Shown piece by piece: positions 52,474-61,117 of a stretch of 61,117 bases of DNA. Location: contig CAMIWE010000004.1 in NCBI GenBank assembly GCA_946402335.1, positions 1 to 61,117 of the forward strand. The letters are read 5' to 3'. The notes under the pieces are model-generated. The model did not search any database, was not told the origin of the DNA, and was given only the letters and a program-made list of their open reading frames with translations. Every line of letters starts with the position of its first letter. Position 1 is the stretch's first letter. Both the position numbers and the translations under genes were made by a program. The stretch is from an uncultured Lachnoclostridium sp. (GTDB lineage: Bacteria > Bacillota > Clostridia > Lachnospirales > Lachnospiraceae).

Positions 52474-53743
52474 GCTTATGCCCTCCGATCTGGTTATTCC
52501 GCTCGATTGCGGTCGCACCTTCGGAAAGGTCTCTTCCCTTGAGCACCGCGTTGCTTCCGAACCGGCTTTTGATCTCCAAAACCGTCTTCTGAAGCGTTTT
52601 CTCGCGTTGGCGGTCCTCCTGCTCCCCGTCCACGTCGAAAAAGCTCAGCTGGCGCATTCCGGTGTCCTTGACAACGTTATTGCAGGAAAGCCCCATGCGA
52701 CGGATCGGAAGGTCCCGGTCCACGACTTCGTCATATACCGCTAAAAGCGCCCGGATCCATTCCGTATCGCTGCTGGTTTCCTCCGGCAGCGAAGCGGTTC
52801 CGCCGACAGCCGGCAGATGCAATGCGTTCGAATACCCGACGAAGAAAGAAACCGACCTGGTCATCAGTTCCTTTTTGACCATATCAAGGCACATGGCTTC
52901 CATCATTTCCTTCATCACAAGCCTGGCTTCCGAAAAGGAATAGTCCCGCATCAGGACCTGCCCCGAGCTCAGCCCGTTTGACTTCGGTCGGAACGCCTTA
53001 ATGTCCCTGATCGTCGTACTCTCCCGCCCCCAGGCATGGTCAATTAACAGTTCCGCATCTATGCCGAACAGCCGGTACAGCATATCCTCGTCGGCATGTG
53101 CGATGTCGCCCATCGTATAGATTCCGTTGGTTTCAAGCCTTGCAGCGATGCCGCGCCCGATTCTCCAGAAATCGGTCAGCGGACGGTGATCCCACAGGGT
53201 TCTTCGGTATTTCTCCTCATCCAGTTCCCCGATAAAATCCGGCGAATGCTTGGCGGTAATGTCAAGGGCAATCTTCGTTAAGTACAGATTGGTTCCGATT
53301 CCGCAGGTTGCCCGGATTCCGAGCCTGTCGCGGATCTCGTCCATAAACCTGACGGCCAGCTGTTTTGCGCTCAAACCGTAGCGTTTGCGGTATCCCGTCA
53401 CATCGATGAAGCATTCGTCGATGGAATAGACATGGATATCCTCGGGTGCGATATACTGCAGATAAATCCCATAGATTTCCGCGGCATAATCGATGTATTT
53501 CTGCATCCGCGGCTCAGCCATGATGTAGTCGATGTTCTTCGGAATCTCGAATACACGGCAGCGGTTTTTCACGCCGAGAGCCTTCATGGACGGCGACACG
53601 GCAAGACAGATCGTCTTATCCGAACGTTCCGGATCCGCGACAACCAGGTTGGTCGTCATCGGATCCAGATTGCGTTCCGCGCATTCCACGGATGCGTAAA
53701 AGGATTTCAGGTCAATACATAAATAGGCAGAATCTTCTTTCAT
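52463..53743 (-). CDS. Y-family DNA polymerase (UmuC/UvrX type)
   Basis: Translesion DNA polymerase. The 426-residue protein has catalytic Asp11 in CIDLKSFYASVE, and Asp109-Glu110 in YSIDECFID. A C-terminal QLSFFD matches the beta-clamp binding motif. Together with the following yolD gene it resembles the UvrX-YolD modules of Bacillus. AAAGGA lies four bases before the ATG. It starts eight bases after a DUF885 lipoprotein gene, an unusual partner. No LexA-type operator was recognised at the operon promoter. Confidence 0.93.
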   Translation of the reverse strand: MKEDSAYLCIDLKSFYASVECAERNLDPMTTNLVVADPERSDKTICLAVSPSMKALGVKNRCRVFEIPKNIDYIMAEPRMQKYIDYAAEIYGIYLQYIAPEDIHVYSIDECFIDVTGYRKRYGLSAKQLAVRFMDEIRDRLGIRATCGIGTNLYLTKIALDITAKHSPDFIGELDEEKYRRTLWDHRPLTDFWRIGRGIAARLETNGIYTMGDIAHADEDMLYRLFGIDAELLIDHAWGRESTTIRDIKAFRPKSNGLSSGQVLMRDYSFSEARLVMKEMMEAMCLDMVKKELMTRSVSFFVGYSNALHLPAVGGTASLPEETSSDTEWIRALLAVYDEVVDRDLPIRRMGLSCNNVVKDTGMRQLSFFDVDGEQEDRQREKTLQKTVLEIKSRFGSNAVLKGRDLSEGATAIERNNQIGGHKRGK

Positions 53744-53751
53744 GAATTCCT

Positions 53752-55659
53752 TTACTGAATGTTAAGGGTCTTCCAGAGTACGTCAAATGTGCACGGTCCG
53801 ACGTTCAGGATTGCCGTCTTCGCTTCCATATCGGTATAGCCCATTTCCTTAAGCTTGTCCATCGTATCAAGCATCAGGCAGCGGCCGAGGGTATACGGCA
53901 GGTAGACAACCGGATCTGCAAGCACTTCATTGTAAAAGCTTTCCGCACACATGTCATAGCCGTAAGGTGCCATGAACTGGCTGATGTCCTCAACGGTCCA
54001 TCCCGCATAATGTACGCCGAGTGCCGCGATGGAAACCAGTTCCATGGAAATGTTATAATCCACCGTCGAAATGTAAGCGACATTCTTGTCCGGAATAATA
54101 TAGTTATATGCCTCCTGGCCGGCAACAACCGCCCAGCCTTCCATATAACCGGTATAATTAAACATCATGTTAACCGGATGATAGCCTTCACAGTTTGCGA
54201 AGAACTCATTCTGGTACAAATGTCCCGGATATCCTTCATGCGCGAGGGTGCTGAAGAATCCCGCGAGATCGTTTTTGTCAACTCCCGTCGGATTGAAACG
54301 GATGACCTTTCTGGCCTGATTGTCATACTGGGGCGTCAGGAAATATGCCAGAACCCCCGGAATCTGCAGGGCCTTCGGCAGCGCCGAAACGATATAATCG
54401 GTCTCCGGGATAGCCGGATAGTCGGTCTTAATGTATTCCTTCAGGGAATCTAAAATCTTATTGGCATCGGTTTCCTTATAATCGGCATACGGATACTTGG
54501 AAAGGATGCTCATATCCGAAAGAATGACGGAAACCAGTTCGTTGTATTCCGTATCGAAATGCTTCTGCATATACTCTAACATCTCGTAACCGTTCATGGA
54601 TGTGCCGAGCGTTTCCTGCGCCAGATACTCAAAGTATTCCTTACCGCCCTCAAGCTTGCACATTCCGAAAGGTTCCTTTGAAACATTGGCCCGCATTGCC
54701 TCTGCTTCCTCACCGAACTTCTTAAGAGCCGGGAATACGGTTCCGAACAGTTTGCTCTTAAACCGTTCGATAAGATCCTGGGCCTCATCTTCACCCAGTC
54801 CGGCCTGCTTCAGGTTTTCGAAAAATGCGTCCACCCAGGGATTGTCCTCGGAGACAAGCAGATCGTCAACCTTTCCGGTTACCTCGTCAAGCATTGCGTC
54901 CGTAAGCAGACATCCGTCCGTAATATAGGACTTCTTCGCCTGCTCGATAACCTTATCCAGATAACGCGGAAGGTCATCTAAAATGACGATCAGGTCCTCG
55001 GCGTCCTGACGGTTTAAAAGCGGATACTCCGTAACCATGGTCGAGAGATTGCTGATAGCGTTGTTGTTTATGCTGAACAGGCTGCAATACGTATTCCGGT
55101 TCAGACTCATGCTCTTAATGCCGGATTCAAATTCATGTACCAGACGGTCATAATTGACCTTCTGTCCGTCCGTAAGCGCATTGTAATCAATTCCGTTCAG
55201 ACGTTCTTTATAACGTTTGCACAGATCCGCAAAATCCTCGTATACTTTCTCCTCTTCTTCGATCGCACCGAAGTCTAACGCTTTCTGGATTCCGAAATTC
55301 TCGGGGTTTTCAAAAATAAAATGTAAGGAGATACCGGCTCCGTCCGCCAGTTCGACAACCAGCTCATCAAGCAGCTTGTCAAATTCCGCCTGTGCACCCG
55401 TATGCTCGACCTTAGTGAAATTCGGGACAGACCAGGGCTTTCCGCTCGGTGTCTGCGTAGGAACCGGCGTCGGCGTATCGGTCGGCTGTACGGTCGGCTC
55501 GACCGTCGGCTCGGTTGTCGGCGTAGCCGTTACGGTAACCTTTGCCTTTTCTCTCTTGTTGCCTTCCTTCGGGGTCTCGGCCGTCTTACATGCACCGAAG
55601 GAAACCGCGCAAATACAGATTACGAGCAATACCGCAATCTTATTACGAAATCTTTTCAT
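53752..55659 (-). CDS. DUF885-family zinc-peptidase-like lipoprotein
   Basis: Protein of 635 residues. A lipoprotein signal ends at Cys24 (AVSFGAC), followed by a Thr/Pro-rich linker (about 40-75) and a large helical domain of the DUF885 family. A zinc-protease-like HEGYPGH (His474, Glu475, His480) and EGWA with Glu507 form the predicted metal site, as in carboxypeptidase-like members. It is probably a cell-surface peptidase; its substrate is unknown. It is first in an operon with the Y-family polymerase and YolD, behind a promoter with a leader of about 220 bases. Confidence 0.88.
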   Translation of the reverse strand: MKRFRNKIAVLLVICICAVSFGACKTAETPKEGNKREKAKVTVTATPTTEPTVEPTVQPTDTPTPVPTQTPSGKPWSVPNFTKVEHTGAQAEFDKLLDELVVELADGAGISLHFIFENPENFGIQKALDFGAIEEEEKVYEDFADLCKRYKERLNGIDYNALTDGQKVNYDRLVHEFESGIKSMSLNRNTYCSLFSINNNAISNLSTMVTEYPLLNRQDAEDLIVILDDLPRYLDKVIEQAKKSYITDGCLLTDAMLDEVTGKVDDLLVSEDNPWVDAFFENLKQAGLGEDEAQDLIERFKSKLFGTVFPALKKFGEEAEAMRANVSKEPFGMCKLEGGKEYFEYLAQETLGTSMNGYEMLEYMQKHFDTEYNELVSVILSDMSILSKYPYADYKETDANKILDSLKEYIKTDYPAIPETDYIVSALPKALQIPGVLAYFLTPQYDNQARKVIRFNPTGVDKNDLAGFFSTLAHEGYPGHLYQNEFFANCEGYHPVNMMFNYTGYMEGWAVVAGQEAYNYIIPDKNVAYISTVDYNISMELVSIAALGVHYAGWTVEDISQFMAPYGYDMCAESFYNEVLADPVVYLPYTLGRCLMLDTMDKLKEMGYTDMEAKTAILNVGPCTFDVLWKTLNIQ

Positions 55660-55888
55660 GTTTTATTTCCTTTGTTCAGGTATGGGATGCAACGACACGC
55701 TGCCTGAAACGCGTCGTCGAAAGTCCGCATGTGTTCGGGCTTCTTTTCGGGTTCGTCACGTCGTCCGAACGGCCATTCCGTTTCTCTGCCCCGGTCCCTG
55801 CGGTTAACCCGGATCCCCCGTCAGGGTCCTCTCCCGCTTTGCGGACCAATCTTTTCCAAAAGCGCGTTGCCGTTCCGACATTGCTTAT
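55660..55888 (-). other. Long untranslated leader of the DUF885 operon
   Basis: About 220 bases lie between the promoter and the start codon. The leader is G/C-rich and can form several short hairpins (GTTCG/CGAAC; ACGG/CCGT; GGTCC/GGACC). No known riboswitch, T-box or terminator hairpin was recognised. No gene is seen on either strand. Confidence 0.4.
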
Positions 55889-55917
55889 AGTATACCAATT
55901 CGGGCCCGATAAAGCAA
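55889..55917 (-). promoter_or_regulatory. Sigma-A promoter of the DUF885 operon
   Basis: TTGCTT and TATACT separated by 17 bases on the minus strand. Confidence 0.82.
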
Positions 55918-56002
55918 CCTTTTCAACGCAAAGTGACTTGTCAATAGGATTCAAACTTTTCTTCTTTTTGTAAATATCACTGTATATTTTTGTAAATGGC
56001 AC

Positions 56003-56031
56003 TTGCATTTTCCGTTTGAATCCGATACAAT
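56003..56031 (+). promoter_or_regulatory. Sigma-A promoter of the XRE regulator gene
   Basis: TTGCAT and TACAAT separated by 17 bases on the plus strand. It predicts a leader of about 100 bases and diverges from the DUF885 promoter; the two -35 boxes are about 85 bases apart. Confidence 0.85.
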
Positions 56032-56074
56032 AGCATCGAGAAGTAAACGAAATTTACAAAGATTTAACAGAAAC

Positions 56075-56114
56075 AGCCCGGTCGTTTTTGACCGAAGGCT
56101 TTGTTTGTTTTTTT
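56075..56114 (+). terminator. Terminator-like hairpin in the XRE gene leader
   Basis: AGCC/GGCT and CGGTC/GACCG pair around a short loop, followed by a T-rich run (TTGTTTGTTTTTTT). It lies between the predicted transcription start and the gene it precedes, where it could act as an attenuator. A small GTAAA/TTTAC hairpin lies just before it. Confidence 0.6.
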
Positions 56115-56140
56115 CATCAAACAGCTATAAGGAGGAGCCC

Positions 56141-56653
56141 ATGGACAGAGCGGAATTAGGAAAAATCATTAAAGATGCCCGCCTTGCGAAGAAGATGACG
56201 CAAAGCGAAGTTGTCGGCAATTTCATCACCAGGAACATGTTAAGCCAGATTGAAAGCGGTGTCGCTGTTCCTTCCATTAAAACTTTGGAATACCTTTCCA
56301 AGAAACTGGACATTTCCATTCAGATGTTAAGTTCCGGTCAGAACGCGGAAAGCCGTTCCGTGATTCCGACCGATTATGAAAGCGTTCGTCTTGCGAAGGA
56401 GAAATACCGTAACGGCAAATACGAAGACGCGGCTCGTACCATCAAGCCCTGCCTTACCGAAAGCAACGAGTTTTTCGATGAGGCATGCGCGATTTACACG
56501 ATGAGCACCCTGGCCTGCGCCGGCAAGACGGATCTTGATAAAGATACGGCATGTGCTTACGCAAGAGAGGCACTGCTCTATTCCGAGAAAGGGTTTTATG
56601 CCTGCCGCGAATGGAAGGTGGAGGCGATCTGCCTGATTGAACGTCTGAGCTGA
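56141..56653 (+). CDS. XRE-family regulator with a TPR-like C-terminus
   Basis: Protein of 170 residues. Residues 1-66 form an XRE helix-turn-helix (LGKIIKDARLAKKMTQSEV, ITRNMLSQIESGVAVPS, TLEYLSKKLDI). Residues 80-170 are helical and TPR-like (AKEKYRNGKYEDAARTI, ACAYAREALLYSEKGF), as in peptide-responsive RNPP-type regulators but much shorter. GGAGGAG fixes the ATG at 56141; earlier in-frame codons lie in the leader. It is followed 42 bases later by the giant membrane protein, on the only plus-strand stretch in the window. Its target is probably this operon or the divergent DUF885 promoter. Confidence 0.85.
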   Translation: MDRAELGKIIKDARLAKKMTQSEVVGNFITRNMLSQIESGVAVPSIKTLEYLSKKLDISIQMLSSGQNAESRSVIPTDYESVRLAKEKYRNGKYEDAARTIKPCLTESNEFFDEACAIYTMSTLACAGKTDLDKDTACAYAREALLYSEKGFYACREWKVEAICLIERLS

Positions 56654-56695
56654 TCTTTCGTTCACCGATGCTGTATTATTTGGGGGAATAAAAGC

Positions 56696-59600
56696 ATGGA
56701 AATCATACTGGCCGTCATATATTTGTTATCTCCTGTTCCGTTGCTGATCTTTGCACTGGCCGAACGGTCCGCAAAGAAGAAGGCGATTGAGGAGAACAAG
56801 TTTTTAAAACTGCAGCTTAAGAAGAAATCAATGCAACCGGGCATCCGCGAGGATGTTCCGGTTGTTACTGTCTCTGACGATATTTCGGACGATAATTTCG
56901 CTTTGGATCCGGCACAAAAACCGGTGACGGATTTCACGGACCATGCGCAGAAACCGGTAACGGATTTCGTGGCTTCGGCCCAGAAACCGGCCGCTTCACA
57001 AACCGCAGAACAATATTCCGTTCCCGAGGATATGCAGAGCATTTATGTGCAGCCGGTTCTGCCGTTTCAGTTCCAAAAGCCGGCCGAAGAAAGCGGAAAG
57101 ACACCCGAAACCGTTGCGAAAGGAAACAAGCAGCCGGTGTTCGATCCCTATATCGCACAGGCGAAGAAGACGGATGCAGCTTCTGCCCCGTCCGCACCCT
57201 CCGCTCCCGGCCCTGCCCCGATGCCGCAGACTGTTTCCGAAAATGAACGTCCGCGCGTAACCGTTCCGAAGCAGCCTGACACCATGCCTGCCGAATGGAG
57301 CCCCGCTCCGGCCAATCCGAACAAAAACGTCATCGCGGGCTTTTCCGAGTTTTCCGAAAACCGAAGTCTCATATGTATTCTGGTCGTCGGCGTAATTCTT
57401 GTATTGCTGGCGCTTGTCGGATTTATCTCCGCTACCTGGAGCAATCTCAGTGTCGGCGCACGCGCCGCATGGCTGTTCTCCTTCAGTTTCATCCTTCTGG
57501 CAACCGGTATCTTCGCCCGTGCGAAGCTGCACCTGACCAATACCAGTATCGCTTTATATTCCATCGGCAGCGCCGCGCTTCCGATCACGGTGATCGGTTC
57601 GGCTGCGTTTAAGCTGTTCGGCGATTATTTTACGCTCGAATTACCGAACATTTACAATACTCTTATTCTGGCCCTCGTCGGACTGTTCGTGCTTCTTGCA
57701 TTTGGCGCAATCTTCTTCGAGAGCAACGTTTTCGCTGCCGGTTCGCTTATTTCCGTCAGCGCAATCCTGTTTTGTCTTGCGCTTCAGAACAACGACAGCG
57801 AGTACCGCCTGAACGTGCTTTTGATCGCCGTATTTGCCGCGCTTGCCATCGTTCTGATCCCGCTTGTAAAAAGAATTCCCGAGTACTCCGCGTTCCGTCC
57901 TTTTGCGGAAGTATACGAGACCTATTCCATTGTCAATCTGTATTTCATGACAATTGTCTCGTTCTTCCTTTCCGGAACCAACCGGTACGCGGGCATATTC
58001 CTGATCGGCCTCGGCATTATATTCCTGCATGTGGCGGTCCTTTCCAAGGAGAACGGCCACCTGAGCCTTCCTTCCGTCGTTCTGTTCCTTGTCGGAACCG
58101 GGCTTCTGATCCGCCCGAATACCATGCTGAACTCGATCATCTGGATGCTGACGGTTTCGGCCTGCACGCTTGCCATGTCGGTGCTCTATAAGAAGTACCG
58201 CATCCTGAGCATTACTTACGCCATCGTCGGGATTCTATTCCTGTTCGGCGTTTCGGTTCCGTTATTCTATTACGTTCTGATTGAAGAGACGACGACTCCG
58301 TTGCCGCTTCTTCTCACGCTTCCGGCAATTGCCGGCGCCCTGTATATTACGTTACGCTATAAAAAAGCGTACCTGGCCATCAGCGGAATTTTTCCCGTGT
58401 TCACGCTTCTTTTAGGCAGTTCGCTTCATATTCTGATCAACGTCCTCGGCGAAGACATGTCCGAAGTGCATGCCGATCTGTTCCCCCTGGTATCAAGACT
58501 CGTGCTGTATCTGACCGCCATGATCATTGCAGGCATTATGTATGCCCTGTTCTGTGCGATCCCGCACCACCGTTTCTATACGGCGACGGGCGAGTTCCTC
58601 TTGTTCCTGCAATTTGCCTTCTGGTCCTACCTTTTCGTCGTAGAGTTTCCGGAGAACAAGTTCCCGAGCTACCATGCCGTTTCCATCATCGGATGCTTCT
58701 TCTTCCTGCTGCTTACGCTGTTTCAGGCAATGCGTACCGACCGCCTTAATGTCCGTGACCTTACGGTATATGAGGAACCGCAAAGCATACCCTTCCTGCG
58801 CGGCGTATATGCCGTAATCTGGCCGATCTTTCCGGTCACCTATCTTGAGGATACCGGAAGGCACCTGAAGAACGTTCTTCCGACTGCAGCGCTGGTCTGC
58901 ATCAGTTTTGCGTGCATCTTCTTCCTGGTCCGCAGTTACACCAGGCAGAAAGATTCCGAAGAATCCGACAGGAAGTCTTCGCTGCCCCGGTTCATCGTCT
59001 TTCTGGCAGCTTCCCTTACCGCAATTTCGGAACTGGCCATTCTTTGCAATGGATTTCCGGTTTTGGAAATCCGCGAAGCAAAAGGGATCAATATCCTGAT
59101 TCATTTCCTGCCGTTTTTGATCCCGGCCGTTTTATTCTACGCCGGCTTCCGCCTGCGAAAGTCCCTTCCGAAAGCCGTGCCGGTTCTGAATCTGTGCGGC
59201 ATGTACGCGGCTTCGCTTTGCTTTGCCTATGTCATGGACCTGTTCCGCGTATATGATGTTCCGGACAGCAGCGGAATCGCTCCCGCGTATTTCCATCCGG
59301 TATTCTACCTTGCCCTGATCGCGCTGGCGGCTGCCGTTTATTATGCGATTCGTACGGACCGCGACCAACCGGAACGTTCCGGTCTCATCTGGGTTGCAAC
59401 CGTATGTCCGGTACTGTTTCTGTGCCGTGCCTTTGACGGCAGGATTTCGGAAAATGCGATCATCGCCATCGCCATCGGTGCAGCGTTTCTTCTTTCCGCC
59501 TGGATTCTCGACCGCAAATACCGCCCGATTGCACATGTTCTAATCGTGCTGTTCGGCGTTCATTATCTGCAGTATATGCAACTGATCGGCGCCCGGTATT

Positions 59601-60466
59601 CCATTCCCGGAATCGGACAGGTTCTGCTGTATCAGATACCGGTTGTTCTGTTCGTGATTACCGCATTGCTTGCGCAGAAACGTTTGCAGGAATCGAAGGA
59701 GCGGAATCCGTTCCCGTCCTATGCACTTCTGTTCCAGATTCTTACCTTTATTGCGGTTCCGCTTCTGACCGATGCGAAAAGCACGGCTCTTCTCGCGGAT
59801 CTTGTGAACATCGGTGAATATGAGCGAATCCGCCAAAACGCGAACCTGATCAATCACATATTTGAGGGAGGGCTTTTCTACTTCAACGATTCGTTCTTCC
59901 TTCCCTTCGCAGTCCCGGGCTTTCTTCTCGTCGGACTCCTGTACTACTACCTGGAGGATGATTATGAGAGCCGCAGACGGGTACTCGCGCTTAGTGCCGT
60001 GCTGCTTTCCACGCTCGTTTCGATGCGTCTTCCGGGCACCTTCTCCTTAGCGGAGAATCTCGGACAACTGCATCTGCTGTGGCCGACGTTACTTGTAGTT
60101 CTGCTTCCGTTCATTATTCCTTCAATCAAGACTCCGGAAGGCATTATCAAAGACGTTTCCTTCGAGCAATTACAGTTTGTTTACACCATCATCTGCCTCG
60201 TGCTTCTCGGTCTTGCCGCCATTAGTACCGAAAGCGTGGTTGACCTGATGTTTTACGCAATTGTCTCCTTTGGAGTCCTTCTGGTCGCCTACCTAATGCA
60301 GAAGGATCGATACCTGAAAGTCGGCGTCGTTGCCGTCATCGGCCTTGTCATCTATATGATTCGCAAAATCTGGGGCGACAAAGCCTGGTGGATTTACTTC
60401 GGCATCACCGGCGTGACGCTGATCGTGATCGGAATCCGCAACGAAATGAAGAAGCGTTTCAAATAA
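56696..60466 (+). CDS. Very large polytopic membrane protein (DUF2157/SCO7613-like)
   Basis: Protein of 1256 residues. A first membrane helix (about 3-23) is followed by a charged cytoplasmic linker with tandem 11-residue AQKPVTDF repeats (residues 73-105) and an Ala/Pro/Ser-rich segment to about residue 215. From about 225 to the end it is almost entirely hydrophobic, with at least two dozen predicted helices. The pattern with ATWSNLSVGARAAWL resembles DUF2157 and SCO7613-type proteins, whose function is unknown. GGGGGAA lies before the ATG at 56696. It follows the XRE gene by 42 bases and ends at a strong bidirectional terminator. No catalytic motif was recognised. Confidence 0.75.
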   Translation: MEIILAVIYLLSPVPLLIFALAERSAKKKAIEENKFLKLQLKKKSMQPGIREDVPVVTVSDDISDDNFALDPAQKPVTDFTDHAQKPVTDFVASAQKPAASQTAEQYSVPEDMQSIYVQPVLPFQFQKPAEESGKTPETVAKGNKQPVFDPYIAQAKKTDAASAPSAPSAPGPAPMPQTVSENERPRVTVPKQPDTMPAEWSPAPANPNKNVIAGFSEFSENRSLICILVVGVILVLLALVGFISATWSNLSVGARAAWLFSFSFILLATGIFARAKLHLTNTSIALYSIGSAALPITVIGSAAFKLFGDYFTLELPNIYNTLILALVGLFVLLAFGAIFFESNVFAAGSLISVSAILFCLALQNNDSEYRLNVLLIAVFAALAIVLIPLVKRIPEYSAFRPFAEVYETYSIVNLYFMTIVSFFLSGTNRYAGIFLIGLGIIFLHVAVLSKENGHLSLPSVVLFLVGTGLLIRPNTMLNSIIWMLTVSACTLAMSVLYKKYRILSITYAIVGILFLFGVSVPLFYYVLIEETTTPLPLLLTLPAIAGALYITLRYKKAYLAISGIFPVFTLLLGSSLHILINVLGEDMSEVHADLFPLVSRLVLYLTAMIIAGIMYALFCAIPHHRFYTATGEFLLFLQFAFWSYLFVVEFPENKFPSYHAVSIIGCFFFLLLTLFQAMRTDRLNVRDLTVYEEPQSIPFLRGVYAVIWPIFPVTYLEDTGRHLKNVLPTAALVCISFACIFFLVRSYTRQKDSEESDRKSSLPRFIVFLAASLTAISELAILCNGFPVLEIREAKGINILIHFLPFLIPAVLFYAGFRLRKSLPKAVPVLNLCGMYAASLCFAYVMDLFRVYDVPDSSGIAPAYFHPVFYLALIALAAAVYYAIRTDRDQPERSGLIWVATVCPVLFLCRAFDGRISENAIIAIAIGAAFLLSAWILDRKYRPIAHVLIVLFGVHYLQYMQLIGARYSIPGIGQVLLYQIPVVLFVITALLAQKRLQESKERNPFPSYALLFQILTFIAVPLLTDAKSTALLADLVNIGEYERIRQNANLINHIFEGGLFYFNDSFFLPFAVPGFLLVGLLYYYLEDDYESRRRVLALSAVLLSTLVSMRLPGTFSLAENLGQLHLLWPTLLVVLLPFIIPSIKTPEGIIKDVSFEQLQFVYTIICLVLLGLAAISTESVVDLMFYAIVSFGVLLVAYLMQKDRYLKVGVVAVIGLVIYMIRKIWGDKAWWIYFGITGVTLIVIGIRNEMKKRFK

Positions 60467-60477
60467 CACAGCATATG

Positions 60478-60516
60478 AAAAGACCTCTTTCCGGCGTTCC
60501 GGAAAGAGGTCTTTTT
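60478..60516. terminator. Bidirectional terminator between the membrane protein and thrS
   Basis: A 13-bp perfect stem (GACCTCTTTCCGG with CCGGAAAGAGGTC, four-base loop) with A and T runs on opposite sides, so it can stop transcription from both converging genes. Confidence 0.93.
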
Positions 60517-60539
60517 GATTGCTTATTTCATGCTGAGAA

Positions 60540-61117
60540 TTACTGATTCTCTTCCACTTCGATCTTGCGGATTTCTTTCGTATCGATTTCCTTCTTGATA
60601 GCAGCGATGAAATCGGAAAGCTTCTTCTGGCCTTCGTCGCCTAAGAAACGGCTGCGGACGGATACAAGTCCTTCCTCTGCCTCCTTGGCGCCGACAACAA
60701 GCATGTAGGGAAGTCTGTCAAGACGTGCCTCACGGATCTTGTAGCCGATCTTCTCGTCACGGGCATCGACCGTAGCAAGGATGCCTGCCTTCTTCAGCTC
60801 CGCGCAAACCTGCTCGGCATAATCGTTCGTCTTCTCGGAAATCGGAAGCACGCGAACCTGCTCAGGGCAGAGCCACGTCGGGAACTGACCTGCGTAATGC
60901 TCGATCAACCATGCAAGCGTACGCTCGTAGCAGCCCATGGACGTTCTGTGGATGATCCACGGAGACTTCTTCTCGCCGTCCGCTCCGACATACGTCATGC
61001 CGAACTTCTGAGCGCTCTCGCAGTCAAGCTGGATCGTTACCATCGTATCTTCCTTGCCGTAAACGTTCTTGGCCTGGATATCGATCTTCGGGCCGTAGAA
61101 AGCGGCTTCGCCGTCGG
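60540..61117 (-). CDS. thrS: Threonyl-tRNA synthetase, C-terminal part (runs off the window)
   Basis: Charges tRNA-Thr. About 192 codons are present; the start lies beyond the right edge. Visible motifs are AFYGPKID (class II catalytic core), HRTSMGCYERTLAWLIEHYAG (motif 3 with its Arg), and the C-terminal anticodon-binding domain with FPTWLCPEQVRVLPIS and GYKIREARLDRLPYMLVVG. The gene converges with the large membrane protein gene across a shared terminator. Confidence 0.96.
   Translation of the reverse strand, partial: DGEAAFYGPKIDIQAKNVYGKEDTMVTIQLDCESAQKFGMTYVGADGEKKSPWIIHRTSMGCYERTLAWLIEHYAGQFPTWLCPEQVRVLPISEKTNDYAEQVCAELKKAGILATVDARDEKIGYKIREARLDRLPYMLVVGAKEAEEGLVSVRSRFLGDEGQKKLSDFIAAIKKEIDTKEIRKIEVEENQ

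Noticed and set aside
55700..55860. T-box-like stretch (GGTTAACCGCAG) in the DUF885 leader
   Set aside because: The match to the antiterminator consensus is partial, no terminator hairpin follows, and the gene is not linked to amino-acid or tRNA functions.

Overview
The window looks like a piece of chromosome from an anaerobic, Gram-positive, Clostridia-type (probably Lachnospiraceae-like) Firmicute of medium G+C content. Support comes from strong GGAGG ribosome sites, 17-bp-spaced sigma-A promoters, PASTA kinase and PP2C phosphatase in one operon, the order asp23-nusB-xseA-xseB-ispA-dxs-tlyA-nadK-argR-recN, an mraZ-led division cluster, and a MurE with the DNPR motif of meso-diaminopimelate ligases. 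The exact species cannot be read from the sequence. Nearly every gene is on the minus strand; only two genes near the right end are on the plus strand. I see no tRNA, rRNA, CRISPR array, transposase, integrase or phage gene.

Layout. 1-1169: amino-sugar genes (glmM start, nagB). 1342-6792: three extracytoplasmic or membrane-anchored hydrolases: a lipase-like protein, a chymotrypsin-fold protease with Cys in place of Ser, and a clostripain. 6976-15833: a compact division and cell-wall cluster (transcribed mraZ-rsmH-ftsL-pbp-murD-ftsW-ftsQ, then ftsZ with its own promoter). 16102-28624: a long housekeeping run (priA-def-fmt-rsmB-rlmN-prpC-prkC-rsgA-rpe-ychF-lgt). 28653-30116: murE. 30117-30635: a noncoding island with two inverted, covarying 80-nt hairpins around a structured 200-nt core. 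30636-41974: glgA, recN, yebC, argR, nadK, tlyA, dxs, ispA, xseB, xseA, nusB and an Asp23 protein. 42212-43509: an ECF sigma factor and its probable membrane partner. 43683-46313: two tandem lipoprotein serpins. 46478-49779: efp, a proline peptidase, aroQ and a YqeG-shikimate kinase fusion. 49877-55659: a second EF-G-like GTPase and a DUF885 lipoprotein / Y-family polymerase / YolD operon. 56141-60466 (plus strand): an XRE regulator and a very large membrane protein. 60540-61117: the end of thrS.

How the parts fit. Most genes are conserved core functions: envelope growth and division, protein maturation (fmt, def), rRNA modification, isoprenoids and DNA repair. The accessory layer is mostly outward-facing: secreted or membrane hydrolases, serpins, the sigma/anti-sigma pair and the DUF885 lipoprotein. 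The most unusual signal is the 30.1-30.6 kb island. Two 80-nt elements there differ at their ends only by compensatory base-pair changes, the signature of a conserved RNA or hairpin-DNA structure. Next in interest are the Cys-nucleophile protease beside clostripain, the serpin pair, the XRE/giant membrane protein unit with a terminator-like leader, and the fused YqeG-AroK with an altered P-loop.
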